64,000 bases of DNA from Palleronia salina (lineage in GTDB: Bacteria; Pseudomonadota; Alphaproteobacteria; Rhodobacterales; Rhodobacteraceae): positions 1 to 64,000 of the forward strand of contig NZ_FQZA01000008.1 of NCBI RefSeq assembly GCF_900141995.1. The letters run 5' to 3'. Positions 1-7,259 of the stretch are shown here, in pieces. Every line of letters begins with the position of its first letter. Position 1 is the first letter of the stretch. The notes beneath the pieces were generated by a model. It searched no databases and had not been told where the DNA came from. It saw only the letters and a list, made by a program, of their open reading frames with translations. The position numbers and the translations under genes were made by a program.

Positions 1-1
1 C

Positions 2-82
2 GTTGCAACGCGATACGACCGGTGCCCAAAAGTCTTCCTCTCAGCCATCGCTCTCGCCGCTATCGTCATCTACTGGCTATGA
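2..82 (+). CDS. IS5-family transposase, C-terminal fragment (5' end off the window)
   Basis: The frame gives VATRYDRCPKVFLSAIALA, then AIVIYWL and a TGA at 80-82. The R-x-A-T-R-Y-D pattern followed by FLSA-ALA and a short hydrophobic tail is how many IS5-family DDE transposases end. Only 26 codons are visible and the catalytic DDE residues are not among them, so activity cannot be assessed. The stop sits just inside the terminal repeat, as expected for the family. Confidence 0.75.
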   Translation, partial: VATRYDRCPKVFLSAIALAAIVIYWL

Positions 83-90
83 GTCCTGAG
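23..90 (+). repeat. 68-bp direct repeat, copy 1
   Basis: This 68-bp stretch is identical to 831-898. It covers the last transposase codons and the terminal repeat of the IS5-type element. To the left of base 23 the two copies diverge at once, which places the deletion junction of the second copy exactly there. Confidence 0.9.
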
Positions 91-95
91 CCTAA

Positions 96-766
96 ACAGG
101 GTTACTCGGCGAACCTATGCACAAGCCGTCCGAAAAGCGGCAAGGCTGATCGGTCGGACGCCTGACCGAATTCCAGCTTGCGCGAAGCAGTTTCAGAGCA
201 GGTTTCCAAACAGGGACTACGATCGCTCCTGGGGCAAGACCTTCTGCGCGGCCAAGCGCTGGAAGCGCAACGTCTCGGCGGCGATCAATGGCGCGACCGG
301 CATCATCGCGGCTCAGAAGGAGCGCAGGGCGCGGCACGACGATTGGGCCACGCTTCTGGCTGTGCTGTGGGAAATCGCAGAGAAGGGCTCTCCCTCACCG
401 TTCGAGCTTCATCCGAAGCAGCTCATCTGCATCCAAAGTTGTGCGGATACTGCCAGAAAGCTGGATGTCCGGGTAATCGATATTGACCCGGACGTCGCTT
501 CTTGCCTTTACCGATCGGCTCCCACGAAAGCGGCAAAGGACGCTGTCGTAGAGGCGCTCGACCTAATCGACCAGTCCCGAGTGCTCGGGGATCGTCGTAT
601 CCAGCGTATCCTGCCAGCACAGTCCATCGGCTTCGTTCGGCCAGAACGCGCCGAGAAAGTCGCAATTCCGGATTCCTTGGCGCAGGAGTTGGAAATTTGG
701 GTTCACCTTGCAACACGGGGCCGCTGGTCCATAACAGACAATGCCTTTCGACACCATCGTGCCTAG
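96..766 (+). pseudogene. Tyrosine recombinase fragment, N-terminal core-binding region only
   Basis: The frame is open from base 83 to a TAG at 764-766 and reads VTRRTYAQAVRKAARLIGR near its start and GRWSITDNAF near its end. This layout (a TYxQAVRKAARLIGR-type helix, an AAxNGATG segment, then a PxxxIGFVRP stretch) resembles the SAM-like core-binding half of alphaproteobacterial tyrosine integrases, recognised from memory rather than alignment. No catalytic R-H-R-Y half follows. The left edge abuts an IS end at 91 and the stop codon lies in the CTAG next to the miniature element at 767, so both ends look cut by IS activity. No convincing start codon is seen. It is almost certainly non-functional. 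Confidence 0.55.
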
Positions 767-899
767 GCTCAGGACCCATTGATCTGAGCGGAAGTGCGTG
801 ATTCACCGCCAAAAAAACTGAGCGGTGACATGCCCAAAAGTCTTCCTCTCAGCCATCGCTCTCGCCGCTATCGTCATCTACTGGCTATGAGTCCTGAGG
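767..899. mobile_element. 133-bp miniature (internally deleted) IS5-family derivative
   Basis: The left terminus GCTCAGGACCC begins at 767 and the right terminus GTCCTGAGG ends at 899, an imperfect terminal inverted repeat. The right 68 bp equals 23-90. The left about 64 bp joins it directly, so the transposase body is missing. Flanks are CTAG (763-766) and CTAA (900-903), both YTAR-like but not identical, which suggests rearrangement after insertion. Inside, TCACCGC (803-809) and GCGGTGA (823-829) can form a hairpin. It could move only with a transposase supplied in trans. Confidence 0.7.
831..898 (+). repeat. 68-bp direct repeat, copy 2
   Basis: Exact copy of 23-90, here forming the right half of the miniature element. 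The end of the transposase frame (FLSAIALAAIVIYWL and stop) is kept but has no upstream coding sequence. Confidence 0.9.
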
Positions 900-1254
900 C
901 TAAGGTGTTGTCCTTGAACACTTCGTGCACGTAGGTGTCATCCCCGTGTTAATCGGGACGGCATTTTACACCCGGATTTAGATGTTCCGATTGCTGCGCG
1001 CGCCCGCGAAGACGCCGCGGGAAAGAAGCAGATTTTTTCATTACTACCCGGAAAAATACTTCGCCTCCGGGGCATCCGGCCAATCTCGCTTGTGACAGAC
1101 GAAACAAGCGAGGTGTCCCGCAGCAGTGACCATCCAACATCTGACCGCTCGCTGATTTGGCGCCCTCCGGCCGCGGCGCGAGACACAGCGACGGACAGCG
1201 CAAAGGACCTCCCCTCCTTCCTGACCCGGGACGAAGCCCGGACGAAACAATCAC
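900..1254. other. Spacer without a recognisable gene
   Basis: No coding frame with plausible composition or start was found. Bases 1030-1063 (CCCGGAAAAATACTTCGCCTC and flanks) look like a degenerate, reverse-oriented copy of the short dispersed repeat described at 28567 and 62744. The stretch probably holds the promoter of the 1267 gene, but no clear -35/-10 pair was identified. Confidence 0.5.
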
Positions 1255-1266
1255 AAGGAGGTCTCC

Positions 1267-1662
1267 ATGTTTCATTCGAGAGTAACCACTGGCAAGGAAG
1301 CCCGCTCGATGTCGGCAGGCGAGCTGGCACTGAGGGAGTTTTTCTCTCATCACGACGAGGCGCTCGGCAATGCAGCCGTTCTGCTCGCAGACCGGCACGG
1401 CGCGCGGCTCCTCAACGCGATCCGTGACGGTCTGGAACAGCCCGGGTCGATCACCCGCCGTCTCCGGCGCCTGCTTCTCCAGCTGCGCGCGATCCTTTTC
1501 CTCGATGAGGTCGGTGAAGATGAGTGGGGCAATGAAGGATGCTTCGACCTGCTCGAGCCCGAGGACCCGATCCCGATCAGGGCTGCACGCAAGGTCGGCG
1601 AGGTCCTCAAATATATCGGTGAAGGACAGTTTGTGAGCTCTGATTACAGGCGATATATCTGA
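1267..1662 (+). CDS. Hypothetical protein, first gene of a coupled pair with a HEPN-like gene
   Basis: The product is 131 aa with no recognised family. An excellent ribosome binding site (AAGGAGGT at 1255-1262, 4 nt before ATG) fixes the start. The protein is charged and helical in the middle, with an Arg-rich segment ([15 protein letters not shown]) and then an acidic patch ([12 protein letters not shown]). No signal peptide or membrane segment is seen. The TGA at 1660-1662 overlaps the ATG of the next gene by one base, which implies translational coupling and a shared role. A small partner placed before a HEPN protein could be an antitoxin or accessory subunit, but that is inference from gene order only. 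Confidence 0.6.
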   Translation: MFHSRVTTGKEARSMSAGELALREFFSHHDEALGNAAVLLADRHGARLLNAIRDGLEQPGSITRRLRRLLLQLRAILFLDEVGEDEWGNEGCFDLLEPEDPIPIRAARKVGEVLKYIGEGQFVSSDYRRYI

Positions 1663-2117
1663 TGCCCGGTAACGACCCGGACGCACTCGCGGCAGAGCTG
1701 TTCAAGACCTTCGCGCGCTTCGAGTATGCCCTGAAGGCTGCCGAGTTCCACAGAGGTGAGGGCGCGGCGGAAGCCAACTGGCGCAGTTTTGCCGAGTCCG
1801 TTGCCGGGATTTTCGAAGAGCCGACGAACGAGAGTGTTGCGGCAGCGATCGCCTATATGCTCGAACATCCACCGAAAAAGCAGGTCGTGGAAGGCGGCGT
1901 TCTGGGATGGAGCGTGTCAGCGCCACAGACCGATCTTCAATCTGACAGGGTGCTGATCTACGTGCGCCGCGTGAGAAACAACCTGTTCCATGGCGGCAAG
2001 TTCAACGGCCGGTTCTTCGAGCCGCAGAGAAGTGCGGCGCTCTTGCAGCATTCACTTACGATTTTGGATGCCTGTCTGGCTGGCTTCACCGGCGGTGAGC
2101 GAAGCCTATCACAGTGA
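1662..2117 (+). CDS. HEPN-like protein (RX4H motif), possible RNase or toxin-type subunit
   Basis: The product is 151 aa. The C-terminal half contains RVRNNLFHGGKF, where Arg105 and His110 form the R-X4-6-H signature of HEPN domains. In that superfamily the motif often marks metal-independent RNase activity in toxin-antitoxin, abortive-infection or RNA-processing systems. The N-terminal part is a helical segment (FKTFARFEYALKAAEF) like that preceding the motif in other HEPN proteins. Translation starts within the upstream stop codon. Whether it is an active nuclease or only a structural HEPN fold cannot be told, and the partner gene is unknown. It sits in an island of decayed mobile DNA. Confidence 0.5.
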   Translation: MPGNDPDALAAELFKTFARFEYALKAAEFHRGEGAAEANWRSFAESVAGIFEEPTNESVAAAIAYMLEHPPKKQVVEGGVLGWSVSAPQTDLQSDRVLIYVRRVRNNLFHGGKFNGRFFEPQRSAALLQHSLTILDACLAGFTGGERSLSQ

Positions 2118-2538
2118 GCCATAGTGCACTGCCTCCCGTCATCTTCCGCTTGCTCGATCGATGCCGCAAGAGCAAGCTACGGCGAACTGCTCCGAGAGAG
2201 CTGCAGCGGCGCGCCTTCGCTCGCCACATGCGGGATCCCGTCGTCGAACCGGCCATTTACCTCTGGCGTAGCGAACGTCGGCTCTGCCCTTCCTCCTTAC
2301 GGTCCGAGTAGTTGCGGCGTCATCAGAGCACTCTCGGCGAACGCCAGAAAGGACCGCACTCCGGTCATCGGGCCCGTGAAAATTCTGCGCAATGGACGAA
2401 TAGCCGGTTCGGTTAAGCCGCGCCGCAGCGAAAATCTCCGCCTCGAGGGTCGGCTGTGGACCGAAACTGGGCGGGGTCTTGTCGCAGCTTGATTTTCATC
2501 GGTTGCGCGGCTACTCGCGTAAGGCTCTGGAGGGCCGG
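2118..2538. other. Spacer without a recognisable gene
   Basis: The stretch lies between the HEPN-like gene and the convergent minus-strand orphan. Short frames exist on both strands, but none has a ribosome binding site or a protein-like composition. No repeat, tRNA or clear terminator was found. Confidence 0.5.
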
Positions 2539-3006
2539 TCATCGGCTCAAAATCTTGCTTTTTCCGATTGGCGCTGCATTTCGTGCGTTGAGAGAGTGGT
2601 AAATAATATCGATTATTTCCTGCAACAGCTCCTCTGCGCTATTTAACCACTTGTCGAGTACTGTGGATGCAGTGCGGGCGTCCGGATCGTCCCTCGGGAT
2701 ATGACGCACCCTCTCGTGAAGTCGCGTTAGACACGGCTTTGCGAGCTCAAGCTTTCGCCTTGTATCGAGAGGTTCGCAAAAGTGATCCAAATTGATTTTG
2801 CTTAATGTGCATATGTCGTCAATCGCATCTTCGCAGTCCGTGATATCGAGAAGATCCTCCAATCCAGTTAGCTCACAGTCGAGGTACCCGTGCAGGCAAT
2901 CCAATGCTTCCTCGGTGGAGATAGATATTGAAATCGGAGCTTTGAGCAGTGTCTTTCTCGATGAAGCCAATTGTGCCTCCTTTTTTCCCATTGATGACGA
3001 CAGCAT
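2539..3006 (-). CDS. Hypothetical acidic protein, island orphan
   Basis: The frame extends upstream to 3156, but the Met at 3006 (MLSSSMGKKEAQ) or the Met at 2991 is a more natural start; the extra N-terminal stretch has an unlikely composition. The chosen form has 155 aa. It is mostly helical with an acidic centre (LDITDCEDAIDDICTL) and then a basic helical tail (KPCLTRLHERVRHIPRDD), ending in a helix EELLQEIIDIIYHSLN. No family is recognised. Base composition is poorer in GC than the core genes, consistent with transfer. It is transcribed away from the nuclease fragment at 3102. Confidence 0.45.
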   Translation of the reverse strand: MLSSSMGKKEAQLASSRKTLLKAPISISISTEEALDCLHGYLDCELTGLEDLLDITDCEDAIDDICTLSKINLDHFCEPLDTRRKLELAKPCLTRLHERVRHIPRDDPDARTASTVLDKWLNSAEELLQEIIDIIYHSLNARNAAPIGKSKILSR

Positions 3007-3101
3007 CCATGGCGACTGTCTTTGAAGAAGTATGAGCCCAAGCCGGGCGTCAGGCCTGCAGAGAAGATCAGTTTGGCTCGTCTGAACGAAACCGAACCGA
3101 T

Positions 3102-3449
3102 ATGAGCTCACCGAAACGAACCGGCTCACTATCCTCGGGGCGAAAGTCCCAGCCATACGTCAAGAACGATCACCTCGGTTTCCAGATCTACTACATGTGG
3201 GCGGGCTCCCGGCGGCGATACGTCCCGGACTTCCTGGTCCGACTTTCTGGTGGCACGATCCTCGCGCTCGAGATCAAGGACACAGACAGCCCTCAGAACA
3301 AGGCGAAGCGGGACGCGTTGAGAGAATGGGTAAAGGCGATCAACGCAGCAGGCGGTTTCGGACGCTGGGCTTGGGATGTCGCGTTCAAGCCGGGCGAGGT
3401 GCAGGACATCATCTTGAAACACGCGAAAGCCGTCGAAACGGTCAACTGA
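3102..3449 (+). pseudogene. C-terminal nuclease-domain fragment of a helicase-type (type III-like) restriction enzyme
   Basis: About 115 aa containing YVKNDHLGF, then YVPDFLVRLSGG, then LALEIKD and FGRWAWDV. The P-D followed about ten residues later by E-I-K is a PD-(D/E)XK nuclease core. The surrounding words (VKNDHLGF, YxPDFLVRL, GGFGRWxWDV) match the tail of large DEAD-box/type III restriction endonuclease proteins as remembered for the family. Those proteins are usually near 1000 aa with a helicase front, and no helicase motifs occur upstream. The ATG at 3102 may be fortuitous, because the frame opens at 3036 after a stop. It is most simply a remnant, and less likely a free-standing nuclease. 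Confidence 0.6.
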
Positions 3450-4431
3450 AGACCCGGGTTCGACTGCTGCGGGATGCGCCCGATTCGGTATGGACCTCGG
3501 GTTCGCGGATATCAGTCCGCTGTCAAGAATGAGATAGGCAGTCCCGCGAGATCACGATTTGTTACAGGTCGCCGATATTGCGGACCATGCTTGAAACGGA
3601 AAAAATTTTGGTGCTGGTCCGATGTTCAGATAGTACACGTGGCTATTCAAAACTGGCAGTTCTAAGGGTTGCAAACCGGTGGTTGTCAAAGAAGATCTCT
3701 TAGTTTTTTCCTTGCTATGACGCGAAAAATTTCCGGGGACGGTAATCGCGCAGCCTGGCGTCGGGTGTTGCCTTCACAGCAAGGTGCGTTGCCGCCTTAC
3801 GTGCCGTTTGCCTCTGCCTGCTGGCCCGGCAACATTGTGACCAGAAAAACCTAAAGGGGCCAGTCGGCCACCTGAGGCGCTCGGAAAAAACTTGACAACC
3901 AACCTGTCCGAAAATTGACGCATCGCGCTGCAAGCCTCTGCCATGATGACTGGAATTCGAACCGACCAGCAACTCTGGAACGGCGCAGAGTGCCATTTCT
4001 CTGTCCGGGAGATGCTACCCGCACGTCTGGAGAAATTCTTATTTGAAAGCTCGGAAAAAACGGCCCCGTCGATAGGTCATCCCCGGAAAAGACGACTTCT
4101 GCACCACAGAAAATCTGTTGTCTCCCGCGATAACCCGACACCCTGAGCGCCCTTGGCGGTCGTTTCAGCCTCTCGGACGAGCGCAAATTGGGTCCTGGAG
4201 TCCTCCTTGGGCGGAAATTTCCGACCATATATCCGTGAGCGTTACGATTTTTTCCGGCCTTCCTGCGGAGGCCCGCTGTCGCGTCCTTCTGTCCGTCCAG
4301 ACGCAGTGAAATTCCCGCCTCTCTGCTTCGCCCCCTTTACAGCCAGGGACGCCTCGGCCCTTCCTGGTTCAAGGAAAACAACGACCTGCATCTTCTGCAT
4401 GTGGGAGCACCGTGAGAGAACGACTGAGACC
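3450..4431. other. About 1-kb spacer without a recognisable gene
   Basis: Neither strand shows a credible gene here. The frames available are short, overlapping and lack ribosome binding sites. The sequence GCTCGGAAAAAAC recurs at about 3879 and 4049, and a TTGACA lies at 3891-3896 without a clear -10. Composition is lower in GC than the core. It is probably decayed island sequence, perhaps including regulatory DNA for the genes that follow. Confidence 0.45.
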
Positions 4432-4806
4432 ATGACTGCGAACTCTGAGATTGAACACTGTCCACATTGCGGTAGTTGCCGCAATTCTGGCGGGGCGGAA
4501 TGGAAGGAAGCACCTCTGACGCGGGAAGAGGCCGCACAAGTACTCGGGATAAAGGTCAGAACGCTCTTCAATCTCAGGAAAGCGTATCGCCGCTCTCGCG
4601 ATATCGAGACAGTTCACCGCGGGAATGTCCGTTTCTATCGGCAGCACATTGAAGCGTTAATGGAATTACTGAAATGGGAAAACTCAAAGAAACAGCCTGT
4701 TGGCATCCGTTCTGAAATGGCCGGTCATATTGCTACGACTTCTATGTCGAAGGGCAGAGGTATCGTCGTTCTACGGGGGTCCGCGATTTCGAGGCGGCTG
4801 AAATAG
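4432..4806 (+). CDS. Small helix-turn-helix DNA-binding protein, excisionase/MerR-like, next to the integrase
   Basis: From ATG 4432 the product is 124 aa; the frame is open further upstream, but that sequence does not look protein-like. It begins with a possible metal site (CPHCGSC) and then has a helix-turn-helix of excisionase or MerR type (PLTREEAAQVLGIKVRTLFN followed by LRKAYR) and a FYRQHIEALMELLKWEN helix. Small proteins of this kind next to an integrase usually direct excision. It overlaps the likely original integrase start (4674) by 133 bp in another frame, which is unusually long and may mean its own stop codon was lost. Confidence 0.5.
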   Translation: MTANSEIEHCPHCGSCRNSGGAEWKEAPLTREEAAQVLGIKVRTLFNLRKAYRRSRDIETVHRGNVRFYRQHIEALMELLKWENSKKQPVGIRSEMAGHIATTSMSKGRGIVVLRGSAISRRLK

Positions 4807-5726
4807 CCATCGAGGTCGCCAAGGGCGTGCACGAAGCAGCGTGGGCGCGGGAGCTTTCGCCTTATCCCAGTTTCCAAGACGCGGGGCGGCTCTATGTCGA
4901 GCGCTTCGGAAAGCATGAGAAGGAGGTGGAGGAACTCACGGACTATTTTGGGCCGTTTAGTGGGGTCGACGAGATCACGTCGTTCATGTTGGACCAGGCC
5001 ATGGTCGATTTGAAACGGTCGACATGGACCACTGACAGGACGGCGCAGCGGCAGGTGCTGGTGCCGGCGAACGCGGTGATCAACTTTGCTCTCGGCCAGA
5101 GGCCGCGACAATGGGAACCCTCGCGGCGCGAACGTACGCTCACCCTGGAGGAGGCCGAGAGTCTGATCCGGGTGGCCCAAGAGCCCGAGACGGCCGGCCT
5201 GCGGGACCCGGAACGGCGTCTTCTGAAACTGATCGCCTTCGAGCTCGGCACCGGAGCCGCGCCGGGCGAGACGCACGTCATACGGGCCGGGGATTGCAAC
5301 TGGTCGACGCAGCAGGTCCTCGTTCGAGGCGTTCAGAAAGGAGCTGGCAAGACCGAGTATCGCCGGCGCTTGGTCCGTGTGCCCGATCGGTCCCTCGAAC
5401 TCATGCACCCGCTGCCTGACGATGGTCTCGTTTTCCTGACGCCGACCGGTCGCCCGATACTCACCGATGGAAAACATGGCACTCATCTCATCGAACAGTT
5501 CCACAAGCTGTGCGCTGCGGCCGGGCTGCGCGCGTCCGAGGAAGTCGTTTTCTACACATTGCGCCACACATGGGCGACATGGTTCAGCGCGCAAGTCGGC
5601 GATCTCGCTCTCTTGATCGACCGGGGCGGATGGTCGGATCCGCAGATGGCGATGCACTATCGCAAGGAGGCCCCGGATGATCTGGGCGACCGGCTCCTTG
5701 CCCACGGTTGGGACTTCCGGCCATGA
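4674..5726 (+). pseudogene. int: Tyrosine-type integrase with in-frame stop and degenerate active site
   Basis: The ATG at 4674 opens MGKLKETACWHPF and hits TGA at 4713-4715. The same frame then resumes with RSYCYDFYVEGQRYRRSTGV, the usual N-terminal strand pair of phage-type integrases, and runs to 5726. A GTG at 4827 could restart a 299-aa form lacking that domain. In GTG numbering, box I reads GTGAAPGE, so the catalytic Arg is Ala145; box II reads YTLRHTWAT, with Tyr243 where His is usual and Arg246 kept; GGWS gives Trp269; the nucleophile is Tyr278 in MHY. Loss of the first Arg plus the stop argues for an inactive recombinase. It lies beside the truncated tRNA-Ser. Confidence 0.7.
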
Positions 5727-5757
5727 TGGGCAAGATTTGGGAATCGGAGATTAGGCA

Positions 5758-5785
5758 AACAAAAAAGCCGCTGAAAATCAGCGAC
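5758..5785 (-). terminator. Rho-independent terminator downstream of the tRNA-Ser fragment
   Basis: Reading the minus strand, CGCTGA, a TTT loop and TCAGCG (plus-strand bases 5769-5783) form a perfect 6-bp stem followed by GGC and TTTTTT. It directly follows the tRNA-Ser remnant and would end its transcript. Confidence 0.7.
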
Positions 5786-5796
5786 TTGTCGGTAAA

Positions 5797-5845
5797 GTAT
5801 GCTCGCTTAGCAGGGGAGCGCCTTCGACCACTCGGCCACGTCTCC
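5797..5845 (-). pseudogene. tRNA-Ser(GCU) 5' half, truncated
   Basis: From 5845 leftward the minus strand reads GGAGACGTGGCCGAGTGG and continues through the D-arm into a CTGCTAA anticodon loop, with the GCT anticodon at 5811-5809. This is a normal class II tRNA-Ser start. The 3' anticodon strand is GCGAG instead of the expected GGGAG, giving one mismatch. After that there is no proper variable arm, no TTCGAATC T-loop and no CGTCTCC acceptor strand; a terminator comes instead. The gene cannot make a mature tRNA. Its position beside an integrase marks it as the attachment site of the island. Confidence 0.75.
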
Positions 5846-5853
5846 GCTGATGG

Positions 5854-5882
5854 GTCTAGCCCGTAAGCGATTGGAAACACAA
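5854..5882 (-). promoter_or_regulatory. Possible promoter of the tRNA-Ser gene
   Basis: On the minus strand TTGTGT (5882-5877) is separated by 17 bp from CTAGAC (5859-5854), about 9 bases before the tRNA 5' end. The -35 is fair and the -10 is weak. Confidence 0.3.
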
Positions 5883-6104
5883 CCAGTTTTTTGAACTTTC
5901 TCGCGCCGGCGTGGGGGCTTTGATAACAAAGGATTTTCGAGGTGACAGGACGCGACTTTGACCGCGCGGACAGGGTGCCGGCGCCCGATAAGGGGGCCTC
6001 GTGGGGCTGCGTGGAGGCACGACCGAGGCGTGCACAGTAGGGCCGCATCGCTTGCAATGGCCCAACCGGACGGTCACCGATGCAGCACGGGCCGGAGACG
6101 CCGA

Positions 6105-7259
6105 TCACCTTGCGGCGCGTGTGCTCGTCCTGTCTGCGGCGACGGTTTCATGGGTCTTTCTTCGGGTCGTGGCGGTCTCGCGGCTGGCGGCAACCACGGC
6201 CTTCAGCTCATCCGTCATGCCGACCGAGAAGTCGGCGAGGAACTGGTCGCCGTAATCCAGGAACGCGGCGTCTCCGGTCAGCTCGTAGAGCTGATAGAGC
6301 TGGCGCATGGCGCGGTGGGCCAGGTAATCGGGCTTCCTCCAATAGCGCAGGCAATACCGACTGCGCAGTTTCTTGCGTCGAAAGCACAGGGCGTAGGCGT
6401 CGATGGTGGTGGCCCCGGCCTGCACGAGGGGCCTGTATCGAGGGTCGTGAAGGGACAATTCGTGGAGCGCGAGAACCGCGAAGATATGGCCGTTCTTGAC
6501 CCGCGTGGTTTTGCCCCGAGGCAGGGGGTACTCGTCGAACCAGAGGTATCCCCGCTTGTCACGCACCGTGATCCAGCGATCAGGGGGAGTCGCCCCCATC
6601 TGGTGGGGCCTGAGAAACGCTTTGCCGTAGCCCTCGATGTCGTCTTCCAGGTCAAGGACGTGGTCCAGCTGCCGGCATGCCATGAGCGCGAAGGCGTTCG
6701 CGATGGCGCTGACCCAGGGGGCCGGGGGCACGATGGATTGGTGCGGATCCGTGAACCTGTTTTCCAGGAACGCCTCGCCATCCTGCCAGACCGTGTAGTC
6801 CCGCATGCGGGCAACGAGCTGGGCCGCGAGCGTCCGGGCTTTTGCCGCTTGCGCGGGGTCGGGCGCGGTCGCGATGTAGCGGTTCAGGGCGATGGCGTTG
6901 CGCCAGAGCTTGACCGGCTGGAACGGCTGACGGTCGAGGTATTCCGCGTCCCAGGGATACGGCAATGCGGCGTCGAGCGGGGCTTCGGGGTCCGGGGTCC
7001 ATCCGTCCGGCACGTCGATGGCGGGATGGTGGCCGCCGACGGTTCTGGGGGCCAGTGCGTAATCGCACGAGACCACGGCCGGGAAGTCGTCGAACAGACG
7101 CACGTCCCGCGCATCTTCGGGCCGCAGGGGCGTATAGCGCACCGGCCCGCGCACCCGGCGCAGGCTCGCCATGGTCTTGTTGAGACGGGTGACGGTGAAG
7201 ACGTGCAGCGCAACGATGGCGCGCTTCAGGTCGTCGCGGAGTGGTTTCTCGAGGGGCAT
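6105..7259 (-). CDS. D-glucuronyl C5-epimerase-like protein
   Basis: The product is 384 aa. The C-terminal half has the layout of the glucuronyl C5-epimerase C-terminal fold (alpha/alpha barrel): YLWFDEYPLPRG, then VKNGHIFAVLALHEL and LYQLYELTGDAAFL. These correspond to the W-x-E-E-Y-P, L-N-G-x-I and TGD-x-F segments of that family. Such enzymes convert D-glucuronate to L-iduronate within polysaccharides. No signal peptide is evident, and the protein begins with a basic, helical stretch. No glycosyltransferase or export genes adjoin it, so the substrate is unknown. It lies at the chromosomal border of the island. The family assignment is from memory of motifs. Confidence 0.55.
   Translation of the reverse strand: MPLEKPLRDDLKRAIVALHVFTVTRLNKTMASLRRVRGPVRYTPLRPEDARDVRLFDDFPAVVSCDYALAPRTVGGHHPAIDVPDGWTPDPEAPLDAALPYPWDAEYLDRQPFQPVKLWRNAIALNRYIATAPDPAQAAKARTLAAQLVARMRDYTVWQDGEAFLENRFTDPHQSIVPPAPWVSAIANAFALMACRQLDHVLDLEDDIEGYGKAFLRPHQMGATPPDRWITVRDKRGYLWFDEYPLPRGKTTRVKNGHIFAVLALHELSLHDPRYRPLVQAGATTIDAYALCFRRKKLRSRYCLRYWRKPDYLAHRAMRQLYQLYELTGDAAFLDYGDQFLADFSVGMTDELKAVVAASRETATTRRKTHETVAADRTSTRAAR

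Larger units (their letters stand above)
1..91 (+). mobile_element. Right end of an IS5-family insertion sequence (element continues left of the window)
   Basis: The stretch carries the last codons of an IS5-type transposase and then a terminal repeat ending GTCCTGAGC at base 91. This is the exact reverse complement of the left end at 767-775 (GCTCAGGAC). The next bases, CTAA at 92-95, fit the YTAR target preference known for the IS5 group. The bulk of the element lies outside the window, so its integrity cannot be judged. Confidence 0.75.

Noticed and set aside
4153..4431. N-terminal extension of the helix-turn-helix gene.
   Set aside because: No family-like sequence and no ribosome binding site; ATG 4432 is simpler.
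5797..5845. An intact tRNA or an intron-split tRNA at the island border.
   Set aside because: No T-arm, no acceptor 3' strand and no intron-like boundary follow; a terminator comes directly after the anticodon arm region.
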